A program made the position numbers and the translations under genes. Below, in pieces: positions 50,921-60,666 of a stretch of DNA of 64,000 nucleotides. Under the pieces are notes generated by a model. The model was not told where the DNA came from and did no database searches. It was given only the letters and a program-made list of their open reading frames with translations. Source of the stretch: Lineus longissimus (Eukaryota; Nemertea; Pilidiophora; Heteronemertea; Lineidae). The number at the start of each line of letters is the position of its first letter. Position 1 is the stretch's first letter. The stretch lies in the NCBI RefSeq assembly GCF_910592395.1, contig NC_088310.1, positions 23,455,491-23,519,490 on the forward strand, given 5' to 3'.

Positions 50921-51083
50921 TTTATTCCAATTTTGTGTTATTTGAGCCGTTTGAATGAATGATTAGGTAAAAATGCTACTCCCATAAAGTATAAAACAGG
51001 ATAAAACGCCTCTCCTATATGGGCATGTTAAGGTTCAGAGAAGAAAACTGGTTCGCATAAGGCACCAAGAACAACTCATAACA
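50921..51083 (-). repeat. Inverted segment within duplicon copy 2
   Basis: These bases match the reverse complement of 53049-53211 in copy 3 with few changes, for example AATGATTAGGTAAAAATGCT here against AGCATTTTTACCTAATCATT there. The segment is flanked by AACACTT (50915-50921) and AAGTGTT (51083-51089). Copy 1 reads CCACTTGGTACC at the left junction, as copy 3 does (ACACTTGGTATG). Copy 2 is therefore the rearranged one. Confidence 0.93.
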
Positions 51084-51112
51084 AGTGTTGACTTTAAATT
51101 TGGTCAACCTGT

Positions 51113-51680
51113 ACAGATGCCCAATAGGTGTCTACACATCAAATTTGAAGAATCTGTGACAAAAAGTAGTGAAATTTTAGAGTTCGACCTTTCTGACCTT
51201 GGAAATTGGGTCAAAATGTTATAAGTACAATGTTAAGCTCGATCATATCAATCAATGATACATGTATACATTTGAAGATCATCACACAGTGAATGTGTCT
51301 TGATATATGACTGACATTGAGTTTTATGACCTGGCCTACTTACAACTGAAAAGTAGATCACTTTGACCGGAGTTTTTATGCTAATTTGTCCAGATGCCCC
51401 ATATGTGTCTATCTACCAAATTTGAAGAGTCTAGGACAATTAGAAATTATTTGGTTTAGCTATCAACGTTCATGAGGTATTGACAGAATAAGGTTTTCAA
51501 AGATGGCCGCCTGGAGCCCCAAAGGTAGGTCAAATTGCGATGATTTATTTTGTGTGTCATGTCATGTTGTCATTTCAACTTTCCAGACTCAACAGTGAGC
51601 AAACGAGCCATTGTTGACGGACGACGAACGACAGACGATGGACAATGGACGATGGGTGGTGGACCGATGGACTGACCCAC
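51113..51680 (+). mobile_element. Old GACCTT/GACGAC-tailed element remnant in copy 2
   Basis: Two diverged units (CAGATGCCCAATAGGTGTCT near 51115 and CAGATGCCCCATATGTGTCT near 51391) are followed by a GACGGACGACGAACGACAGA-type tail and GTATGCTAAAATTCC. It has the same tandem-core plus GAC-tail architecture as 41.02-42.14 kb but diverged sequence. Its left terminus is deleted in this copy. Confidence 0.6.
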
Positions 51681-52491
51681 AGTATGCTAAAATTCCTGAT
51701 ACATAGCAAAAGTTACAAAATAGCAAGAACAGTATACTGAGTGAATTACTTACACGTTTATCCATTCTGTCACCTTGGAATTTTCAAAAGGCACAATCAG
51801 CAATAAACTGTACTGCAAAGGCAACTTCGTCGGGAAAAAGCATCATTTTTCGGATGTCTATTACAGGCTGGATGAAAAAAGAACATCTTAATAGTAATAC
51901 TGAGGCATATCGATTATAGATAGAATATTTAAATTGGGTTTCAAATTGTTGATAATGACTTTATCGACAGACAGTTCGCAGAGCGTACTAACCCTTTCTT
52001 TCCACCGTCATCTTGGAACACTACTCATCACACTGCAATAAAATTCTTCGTGTTAACCACACGACTAGAAATCCTACCCATTCATAAATTAGGCCGAATC
52101 ATGCAGTGCCTTCAAATTTTAGATCTGTGAAAGTGAGGTAGCATAGCTTAGATAGAAATGGCAAGATGAAAAAATGAGTGAATGAGCGACCTTGGAACCT
52201 AAGTCAGGACAAATACCCACATGTCATGCTACATTGTATACGAGGGCTTCTTGTGTATGACAATTTCTTAAGGATCAAACCCAAATACAATAAGAAGCAG
52301 ACACCATCATCAGTGTGGTATTACCCTTTCGTGGAAATTATCACAAAAACTAGTCTGGCCTTATGATATTTGGGAGGATGGCTCTAAAAAATATGTTCGA
52401 GCAGCAAGAAATATGTCAGGTACTGCATGGTTCCTCACAGGAGGTTATCACAGAGGATATTTATAGACACATCATGGGCCAGACAGGGCAG

Positions 52492-52616
52492 TGCAACTAC
52501 TACCACTACTGGCACAACTACTAGGCCGACTACTAGGCCTACTACTATTACGACCACTACTACTTCTACTACTACTACTGCTACTACTTCTACTACTACT
52601 ACTACTACTACTTCTT
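52492..52616. repeat. (TAC)n microsatellite, copy 3
   Basis: Same array as in copy 2, with a different number and order of interruptions. Spurious low-complexity frames run over it on both strands (52427-52654 plus, 52435-52726 minus). Confidence 0.95.
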
Positions 52617-52711
52617 TTGATGAATTCAATGGCTTGAAGCCACAGAAATTCTAATGATTCGTTATCAAAATAATGGACAAGTAACGTAGAAGCATGTTTG
52701 TATAGTAATTT

Positions 52712-53047
52712 ACCTAATGTGAGCATAATTTTCTTTGTATTTCTCGTGAGTAGTACTCTGTCCCTTCATCTCATGCGAACAAAATTTATTTCTTGGTATC
52801 ACTTGTGAGGACAACTTTGTCCCGACATCTCATCTGAGCAAAATTCATCCCTTGGTGTCACTTGTGATTAGCTTTGTCACTGAGTCGCATGTGAGCATCA
52901 CTCTGTCCAAGGTATCACTCCTGTGAGAAGCCTTTGTCTTCAAATCTCATGTGAGCAGCACATTTTGTATGGTACCTCTTGTGAGCAGCCTTTCTCTTGG
53001 TATCTCGTGTGAGAAGCTTTCCTTCCTTGGTACCACTTGTAAACACT
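52712..53047. repeat. GTGAGCAG minisatellite, copy 3 array
   Basis: Co-linear with 50585-50920, with only scattered substitutions, so the array did not change length after the copy 2/copy 3 duplication. This contrasts with the 21-bp minisatellite at 14-15.5 kb. Confidence 0.85.
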
Positions 53048-53289
53048 TGGTATGAGTTGTTCTTGGTGCCTTATGTGAACCAGATTTCTTCTTTGAACCT
53101 CAACATGCCGATATATGAGAGGCGTTTTCTCCTGTTTTATACTTTATGGGAGTAGCATTTTTACCTAATCATTCATTCAAACGGCTCAAATAACACAAAA
53201 TCGGGAATAAAATTCCCACTCAACTCATTTTCTTTTTCTTTACTCAACAATATGTTGGTTTTTCCCTTATAAGAACAAATAAAAGTCAT

Positions 53290-54045
53290 AGGGCCATTGT
53301 GCTAACCTGGGAATCTTTAAGTAGTAGATGAAATGAGGCATTGAGGTTAAATTGACATTTAAAAAAGACAAAATGTGGCAACATTAAGTTTGACCTTGAT
53401 AACTATGTCAAAATAAGGTCACAATTGATCTAAATAGGGTCAATTTGTACAGACGCCCAATAGGTGTCTACACATCAAATTTGAAGAATCTGTGACAAAA
53501 AGTAGTGAAATTTCAGAATTTGACCTTTCTGACCTTGGAAATTGGGTCAAGGCCAAAATGTTAAAGGCACAATGTTAAGATTGATCATATCAGTCAATGA
53601 TACATGTTTACATTTCTTGATTCATGACTGACATTGAGTTTTATGACCTGGCCTAGTTACACCTGATACATAGATCACAATGACCCGAGTTTTTCCTAAT
53701 ATGTTCAGATGCCCAATACGTGTCTACCTACCAAATTGAAGAGTCCACGACAATTAAAAATTCATGGTTCCAGCTATTAACGTTCATGAGATATTGACAA
53801 AATAAGATTTTCAAAGATGGCCGCCTGGAGCCCAAAAAGTAGGTCAGATGGCGATGATTTATTTTGTGTGTCATGTCATGTTGTCACCAGATAACCACAC
53901 ACCAAGTTTCAACTTTCCAGACTCAACAGTGAGCAAACGAGCCATTGTTAACGGACGACGAACGACGGCGATGGACAATGGACGACGGACGGTGGACAAC
54001 GGACACCGATGGCGGACCGATGGACTGACTCAGGGTATGCTAAAA
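53290..54045 (+). mobile_element. Old element of the AGGGCCATTGTGCT family in copy 3
   Basis: Begins with AGGGCCATTGTGCTAACCT, one base different from the left end at 41019. It continues with GACCTT-rich tandem units (near 53455 and 53705) and a GAC-rich tail (about 53951-54030, ACGGACGACGAACGACGGCG). The terminal hairpin is not preserved. It shows that the element was inside the duplicon before it was copied. Confidence 0.65.
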
Positions 54046-54310
54046 TTCCTGATACATAGAAAAAGTTACAAAATAGCAAGAACAGTATACTGAGTTACTT
54101 ACACGTTTCTCCATTCTGTCACCTTGGAATTTTCAAAAGGCACAATCAGCAAATTAACTGCACTGCATAGGCAACTTCGTCGGGAAAAAGCATCATTTTT
54201 CGGATGTCTAGTACAGGCTGGATCAAAAAAGAACATCTTGATAGTTATATTGAGGCTTATCAATTATGGATAAAAATTTTTGATTGGGTTTCTAATCGTT
54301 GACAATGACT

Positions 54311-55159
54311 GAATTGACAGACAAAATTTGTAGAAGAGATAATTCCAAAAAAATGAAGGGGGTCCATATGCCAACATTTTAACATCATTCCCATTTATTT
54401 CAGATAGGTGGCTGGAGGTTTTTTTATAAGTGGCCTGTCAACATGCCGTGTATATAACAAACTAAATTTCTTTGACGATCATCAACCAATAAAATTAAGT
54501 TGAAGCTGTAACTTTAGCAGTATTAAAGGAATAATCATGATCATCTTTTCACTGCAGGTTACCATCAAAAGTATTGCATCACAGTCACCAACTTGAAATC
54601 AATTTAGCGTTAACTCTAATAGAATCAAATGAATAACATTGATCATTATTTCTCAAGGTCTTCTATAATTGAAGATCAAAGAACAGTTGAGGACGTTTCC
54701 TTGAGTTCAGACATGTCGACTCATTTAAGTATTGATTGACTTTTGATCTTAAGACTCGGGAGGGAAATAGTTAAGTCAAACAAATGTAGTTCTACTTTAA
54801 GGTGAGGAATTTTCCCAAAACACTTTGTGGTATGCGCAACAAATATGTTATGACCTAGAATGGATGTCAAAAATTAAAAATTGAAATAGAATTAGGAGCA
54901 ACTCTAATAGCATTAAATGAATGAATTTGATTAATTCCTCAAGGTCTTCTTTAAATCAAGATCAAACAGCAAAACGATGGGAACACTTTCATGAGTACAT
55001 GTAATCTGGTTTGGATTAAATTGATTGGCAACCAATGATGTGGGTTGCCATGCGAATAACTTTTCAACTGAGACCAATTGTAAGGAAATAAATTGGAGGG
55101 ACAAATAATCTGATACGTCTTTCTCATTGGAGATAGATGTGAAAAACAGAAAAACATTG
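54311..55159. other. No supported gene
   Basis: Unique AT-rich sequence. The words ATTAAATGAATGA...TCTCAAGGTCTTCT recur near 54,620-54,670 and 54,910-54,950 (period about 290), a weak diverged direct repeat of unknown origin. Confidence 0.45.
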
Positions 55160-55412
55160 TGTCTGTTTGGCCAAATCTTCTTCCCATGCAGGTTCTGTCT
55201 GGACAAATACTCTTCCTACAAAAGTGAAATAACTTACAGGCACTGTGTCAGTTTGGACGAATCTTCTTTTTATGCATGTGAAAGGAGTTACAATCAATGT
55301 GCCTCCTTGGACAAATCTTTTTCCAATGCAAGTAAAACGACTTACAAACATTTTGTAAGTATGTACAAGTCTTCTGCCCATGCAAATATAATCACTTACA
55401 CACAATTGCCGC
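55160..55412. repeat. 54-bp minisatellite (four units plus a partial)
   Basis: TGGACAAATCTT-type anchors occur at 55200, 55254, 55308 and 55362 (exact 54-bp steps), with a shortened unit at 55168-55199. The consensus includes a CATGCAAGT word and CTTACA. Because 54 is a multiple of three and stops are absent, an 18-residue repeat is open on both strands (121 codons plus, 113 minus). It is not a recognised protein repeat. The units are diverged, so the array is old. Confidence 0.9.
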
Positions 55413-55489
55413 AAATGCACTGGAGGAAAATTGATGTTGTGGAGACCAGTGAACTGAAAATGCATACTTTCGAAATGTTCGAGGCACTC

Positions 55490-55815
55490 TAAAAATCAAA
55501 CATTCCATAAAACATTTCCTTATATTTATAATGTAACATTTGTAAAGCATTGTAGTCTGCAGAGCTCTGCAATCTACCCTTCTTATAGTTCCTTAGAATG
55601 ACTATAGTATGTCCACGAGTAATAAATATCAACTGTGTTCCATTGATGGGGAAAAAATGTGTGAAATGAAGCTGAATATCATGATTAGTCTGGCCGCTAT
55701 CCTTCTGTAAGATGCCACAAGCGAGCCAACATTTTTCATCCCAATTGTTTTGATGTTGGCAAAGATACAAGCAAGACACAGCAAGTTGTATTGATGAGAG
55801 AAAAACATTAGCTGC
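55490..55815 (-). CDS. Exon-like open segment, unknown product (weak)
   Basis: Minus-strand frame of about 108 residues following an AG at TATTATGTCAG and ending at a stop at 55489. It contains four cysteines near its start. I do not recognise it. It lies downstream, in the same orientation, of other minus-strand open segments at 56.0, 57.7 and 58.1 kb, but linking them is conjecture. Confidence 0.15.
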
Positions 55816-55989
55816 TGACATAATAGTCTACAATAGGCATTTCTTTAGGCGTGTCTATGAGGTATGTGTGTTTTACTGGCCTTGTTCGCCCCTACTTACA
55901 TCTGTTACAAGTCTACACGAGATTGTCATTAAAAAAAGACGGTCGAAAAGATATTTAGTCCTTTCTCTAGTTATGGCTTCTTTCTTCTT

Positions 55990-56174
55990 TTATTGTTCAG
56001 AACGGAATTGTCTTCCTTTTTTTCTATCAGACATTAGATGAGATATGTCCAGGAGTAATGAAAATGAGGCTTTGGGTATATCCTGTGGAACGAGACAATC
56101 CTTAATCACATAGACTCTGGTTTCTGAATTGAACAATGCTTCACCACAATCATGATGAACAATGCGCGGAATCT
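55990..56174 (-). CDS. Candidate terminal exon, unknown product (weak)
   Basis: On the minus strand a strong acceptor (CTATTTTTTTTTAG) precedes a 60-residue open segment ending at TAA (55990-55992). The peptide contains HHDCGEALF near its start, which recalls HPDCGQAAL in the segment at 57998-58179 and might reflect a repeated domain. Against it, the plus strand here also has a pyrimidine-rich acceptor (TCTTTTATTGTTCAG, ending 55999) leading into an open segment of 34 codons, so one of the two is chance. Confidence 0.2.
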
Positions 56175-57604
56175 CTAAAAAAAAATAGTACGGTGTGTTT
56201 CTAATGAAACAATTCAATATAACAACTATTTTCTTTCAATTTTAAAATGACTCGTTTTGTTTGTTTGGTTATCCATAAAATCTTAACTATTCCTCTTCTT
56301 TGAGTAACATCCACGCACAGGAAATTCGTTCAGTAATAAGATTGTAGATATCCTTTCGATTGAATTTGCGTGTGTTCCGATAAGTGCATATTGTACAATT
56401 TCCAATTTTTGATTCTTCAGATCTCATTTTGGGTGTGCCTCATCAGTTTGCCTCAGGCTGTAATCCGGTCCAGAGCATCATGGTGCATGCTATTTCAGAT
56501 CAAGTTGCAAAAAAAGAACAAAAGAACTTCTCAAGTTGGTTCATAACCACTTGCTGTTGCAAAATATCCCATCCTATAATGTCTAGTTTGAAAATACTAG
56601 ATAATCAAACCAATACATTCATGTTTACCTGAATCCCAATTTTTGATAACACAAACCCTTCTAAGACTGCATTAAATGACCAGACACAGACAGTTGACAA
56701 CCAGATTCACACAGTTGACACAAGAAGACAGATGATTAAGCTCTCTTATCAAGACAAACAAATATTTAACTAAGTCAATGTACATGCGATAGATAGCATG
56801 AATTTTAAAATGAACATTTTATGATATCATCAGTTTAAAAATCTCAATCAGTAACTCAGTATCTTTAAATATTGACAAAGAGTTCCGTAGTGCAATCAAT
56901 CTGATGAAATGTGTAACCATATCACATTGCAATGTCTCTTTTTCTTCTATTCATATTCTTTGAACCAAGATTAATGTCATGGCAAAATCCATTCAATGTT
57001 AACTACTTTCTGTTGCAACTCATAGAGGGGTGGTTGACCATCATGTACAGTCAGTTGGCAAATAAGAAATCAGCATCAGACTGACAGCCTGTTGTTTTAA
57101 TCCTAGTCAGAACAATTAGATTTTTCTGTATTTCTGTATTTGATATACTAACTCGCCTCTGTCTTTTTTTAATGATACCTGTTACCCACTTGGCATCCAG
57201 AACGTCCCACAAACCAATGAAATTGGGTACAGAATGTTTACCCTAACAGAGAGAGACTCTCACTTGAGGTATAATATTTCACATTTCTGAGTTCTCCAAC
57301 TTCTGATAATGTGACAGAAACATGCAAGGCGTAACAAGGCACAAATATGCCAACAGGAACTAGATAAACCCTGCTTTGAAATGTTAATACTTTCAAAAGA
57401 ACAGTTCCTCACATCATCCAACACATCTGAAAATGTAACATGTAAATTGGAGACATTTTGGGAGAGTTTTATTTTCGTGATTTTTGCAAATGAACTGTCA
57501 AACGGGAACTTGAAACGTGCATTTATGATTAAATTTGGCATAAACGCGATATTGAGTATATCACCAATTATTATCAAATATCTCCAACTGCTTAAAGGGA
57601 TGTC
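56175..57604. other. No confident gene
   Basis: Competing frames on both strands at 57,260-57,668 (105 codons minus, 95 plus) and a plus frame at 56,384-56,632. None has a family motif or clear paired splice sites. Confidence 0.4.
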
Positions 57605-57808
57605 TTACTTTTTCAAAGTAAACATCTCTCCATGTAACAGGAAGTTTTGTTCTGTAAAAAACAAGTAAAGTGTATTGTAACCTTGAACAAAACAACTGTT
57701 ACTATTTCCTGGACGTCCATTGTAAAATCCAGTTGGTACTTTTTTCAAAAGAACAGAGTTAACCTGGAGGCAAAATCCTGATCCATCAATATGCGTTACA
57801 ATTCTTTT
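57605..57808 (-). CDS. Exon-like open segment, unknown product (weak)
   Basis: A 67-residue stop-to-stop minus-strand segment without an ATG near its start. It includes GFYNGRPGNSNSC and LYLFFTEQNFLLHG, a composition resembling a folded extracellular domain. Acceptor-like AG occurs after GGATC and before GATTTTGCC. No good donor was identified. Unrecognised. Confidence 0.17.
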   Translation of the reverse strand, partial: KRIVTHIDGSGFCLQVNSVLLKKVPTGFYNGRPGNSNSCFVQGYNTLYLFFTEQNFLLHGEMFTLKK

Positions 57809-57997
57809 TTAAACATCATGCTCACACTTTCAGTAATAAATTCTAGTATACACTTTTTTAAGCCAAAAGACAACACGAATTACATAACTTTCCCTATTTT
57901 TTACAGCAGAAAGTTTTCAAAAGACATGTTGATGAACATCCTTGAGTAAGCTTATATCCTGAGTGGTTTCCTTTTTACACAACTGAGGAAAACTGAC

Positions 57998-58179
57998 CTT
58001 GAAACTTAGCTTCGAGTGTAAAAACGAAGCCACTCAGATATTCAAACCAACTGGATGAAAATCCTTGAGTTCTTAGCAATACAAGAGCTGCCTGGCCACA
58101 ATCTGGATGTAGACACGTTCTATTGACATTGACATAATTCCTGTTACCATCAATGAAAATATTATCCATTCCACATGCA
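57998..58179 (-). CDS. Candidate 182-bp internal exon, unknown product
   Basis: On the minus strand, an acceptor GGCTTTTGACAG (AG at 58181-58180) opens a 60-residue stop-free segment closing at CAAG|GTCAGT. The exon would be phase 2 to phase 1, the same class as the candidate at 5018-5277. The peptide contains FIDGNRNYVNVNRTCLHPDC (three N-x-S/T or N-rich positions, cysteines) and a hydrophobic QAALVLL. It reads like a secreted or extracellular domain, but I cannot name a family. Confidence is limited by shortness and the lack of supporting neighbours. Confidence 0.25.
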
Positions 58180-58402
58180 CTGTCAAAAGCCAAAGCCAAT
58201 ATGTGTTAACAAATAAATCCCAAGAACACGAACTGACACAGAAAGACATGTAATAGGATAAAGAATATATTGAATGAAGAGCTAAATATTCGTGATCATC
58301 ACTGATATTGTCAGCCTGGGGATGATATTGGAGTTTTGCATGCTATGGGGATTCGAGGAAATCATTGGGGAATTGATCAAACTGGTCGATTAAGTCACAA
58401 AT

Positions 58403-58560
58403 TTATATCCGGAACATCTCTCGATTATTTACAAGCAATTGCTTAGCCTCAAAGGACATCATCACAGAGGAGCTCATCACATCTTTAAAGCTGACAAAAT
58501 ACTTTTGAATTATAGTTTTCTCCTTCTCATTTAACAAAGAGAGTATTTCTTTCTCATGGC
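58403..58560 (-). CDS. Exon-like open segment, unknown product (weak)
   Basis: After an AG at GCTCATCTAG on the minus strand, about 52 codons remain open to a TAA. The peptide is lysine/glutamate-rich and probably helical (contains ILSLLNEKEKTIIQKYF). It borders a SINE on its upstream side. No family recognised. Confidence 0.15.
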
Positions 58561-58589
58561 TAGATGAGCATTTATGGGGAGTATGAAGC

Positions 58590-58824
58590 ACCATTTGTTT
58601 TTATTGGCCGGGTGACTCAGTCTTTGACCAGGAATCGTAAGCTTCAGTCCACTTGAATGGCATAGGCACCAAAAGATGGAACCTTGTATAACACCTCGTT
58701 CAGGGGCCCATACAATATTTAGTGTTGTCTTGCTCAAGGACACCAAGATGAAACAGCAGTGATCCTTCCAAAAGTCGAACTAACGGCGCTGTCAACTAAT
58801 CACTCGGCCACTGATCTCCTCCAA
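58590..58824 (-). mobile_element. tRNA-derived SINE with conserved body motif
   Basis: Minus-strand orientation. The A box GTGGCCGAGTGATTAG is at about 58810-58795, the decayed B box GTTAGTTCGACTT at about 58784-58772, then the body word GTGTCCTTGAGCAAGACA near 58743-58726. A 'GTGTCCTTGGGCAAG'-type word is familiar from tRNA-derived SINEs of deuterostomes such as echinoderms, hemichordates and fishes, which is the main taxonomic clue here. The left boundary is approximate. Confidence 0.7.
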
Positions 58825-59851
58825 TAGATTTCAGCAAGAAGTCCCCTGCTGCCCAGATCAGTAAGAGAGTAGGCTTTCACTAAATGACCTTCCGTCCAGA
58901 CCTGGTCCAGAATTATAAATTACCGTTGATTTTTAATTTCCTGCGTATCAGATGTCCACAGTTGAGGACTGAGAGCACGCAATCTTTATCGTTCATATAC
59001 ATTTTATCAAAAATAAACAACCGGTTTCGTGACAAACAAAATGTGAAACGGCTCCCCGAAGATTTGACAATCTCTTCTGTTATTGACTGAGGAATGCCAA
59101 GTTCAAACTGACAAGAATCGGATGTCCTCACTTGAGGGCCACAAGCACACAATCTGTCTTCCTGAGATCAGCTTTCATATCCTCCGCAAGTCCTCCGGGG
59201 ATTATGCTATTTGTGTGCCCATATATGACAGGAGATTAGCTTGCTGAGCAAATGACTGAAAGCTACGCCCATATTTCTTGAAGGGCCAACAAACATTGAC
59301 AAGCAAGTGATGGTGAAAGGAAACATCTGCTGGGTTATTTCCAAACCGGGGCTGGATTTTTATTCAAACCTCAGCAAATTCAACTTGTTTTGCATAGGCC
59401 TGTGTCCAGTTCTGGTTTGTTACCAAACCAATGGAGAGATACTGATCTCTTTTTTCTGCAAATCTTTGCAGATTATGAGTCTAGATGGCTTCATCAGATG
59501 AACAAAGGGCAATCATACTAAGTCCTGAAAAGGGTTGTGGTTTCATACAGTCCGCCACCTTCAGGAGTAGGTAGAGCCTATGCCGCCAAGAAGTGGTCAG
59601 ATATCAATCCCAATAAAATATTTCATCTTGCCTGTATAACAGTAGATCAGGTCAAAGCGGTCATTTTGAATAACATAATGCTAAATTCATTTTGAATTAA
59701 TTTCAAAATGGAATTTTGAAATACATTATATCTAAATAATTTGCATCCTGGCAAAATATCAATAACAGTCATCCATGCATGTGATTTGCATGTCCAGTAC
59801 GAGTAGAGAAAGGCCCCCATTTCTGACCAAGAATGCTGTTGTTCTTCACAG
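58825..59851. other. No supported gene; weak direct repeat
   Basis: GATGTCCACAGTTGAGGACT (58951) and GATGTCCTCACTTGAGGGCC (59121) begin two similar stretches of about 45 bp, period 170. The minus frame across them is interrupted by a stop when the second copy is read in the frame of the first. No gene is supported. Confidence 0.45.
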
Positions 59852-59973
59852 CTATCCCATATGAACAGTTACATGCATCATTCATAGAGGGCAATAGTTG
59901 TATCCAGCTTAAAGTAACAATGCCTTGTCTATTTCTTTGCGGAATACCTTTGATAGGCCATACACTCTTGACA
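59852..59973 (+). CDS. Candidate 122-bp internal exon, unknown product
   Basis: This is the best single exon candidate by splice signals. A pyrimidine-rich acceptor (GCTGTTGTTCTTCACAG, ending 59851) and a donor TTGACA|GTAAGT (GT at 59974) bracket a plus-strand segment of two bases plus 40 codons without stops. The peptide contains HASFIEGNSCIQLKV and a hydrophobic LFLCGIPLIGHTLLT that could be a membrane or core segment. It is unrecognised. A competing minus frame (59769-60011, 80 codons) overlaps, and the nearest other candidates lie on the minus strand. Confidence 0.28.
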
Positions 59974-60523
59974 GTAAGTTGGTGTTTACAATGTACTTCA
60001 AAATCATACATTTCTGATGATGATCATATTCATTTATTTATTGAAAATTCGTCGACACAGCAGGCACCAACCGACTGTGTGAAGTTGCATTTATTTTAAT
60101 ACATGCACTGCACAAAAAAGATGGCCCAGGTCCAATGAAAAAAGAGGAGTACATAAACAGTGATTGTGCAGCTGATGAACAAAGTTGCGTGTAGCTTTGG
60201 GTAATGTTCTATACTTGGATTGAAATCAACATTTTTCATATATTTTAAGACGAAAATGGGAGCAGGCATCAGACTATCAGACATTGCAGCTGTTCACCCA
60301 GTAATTTTTTTTTTTCGGTTACTGGTAAATGATCTAAATTTAAATCTACATTACAGCCCTTGATATTCATAAGACTCATCAAAACAGAGACCAGATCACT
60401 CAAAATTCATGATAGTTCAGTATGCACTCCATCACTTAATAAACTCAGGCACTGCACTCAATAATTTGATGATTTAGGACAGTACTAATCCATATTTGGA
60501 TTGGTGGTATGAACAAAAAAGCT
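59974..60523. other. No supported gene
   Basis: Only short frames. A 10-base T run lies near 60306. Nothing recognisable. Confidence 0.55.
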
Positions 60524-60666
60524 TCATACAGGAGTAAAGAAATCAGACGATTTTCCGAATGATAACGCATGCATACATAAATGAATGCAAATAATGTTGG
60601 AATGCATTGAACTAACTGTCTGAGTAGAATCATCACTATTACTGTTCAAGAGGTCATCCGTTGCCA
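60524..60666 (-). CDS. Exon-like open segment, unknown product (weak)
   Basis: On the minus strand, a strong polypyrimidine acceptor (CAACTTCTTTTTTTCTAG, AG at 60668-60667) leads into 46 open codons beginning ATDDLLNSNSDDSTQTV, an acidic, serine-rich, disordered-looking peptide. A further open stretch just upstream (about 60,900-60,760, ending in E-Q-S-G-L-D-D-A-E) could precede it, but a good donor between them is missing. Unrecognised. Confidence 0.2.

Larger units (their letters stand above)
49920..51960. repeat. Segmental duplicon, copy 2
   Basis: Matches copy 3 closely with an offset of 2,118 bp in the left half and 2,336 bp in the right half. The change is caused by an inverted segment plus about 220 missing bases near 50.92-51.09 kb. 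In order it contains a conserved left part, (TAC)n, the GTGAGCAG minisatellite, the inverted segment, GACCTT-rich units, a GACGGACGA-type tail (about 51617-51680), and AAGCATCATTTTTCGGATGT. Confidence 0.92.
52020..54310. repeat. Segmental duplicon, copy 3
   Basis: Closest relative of copy 2 and the most complete copy. It retains the uninverted 53049-53211 segment and an additional roughly 220 bp (53212 to about 53430) that includes the left terminus of the old mobile element. It ends with AAGCATCATTTTTCGGATGT and TTGATTGGGTTTCTAATCGT. A further 300-bp-scale similarity beyond 54310 was not seen. Confidence 0.92.
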
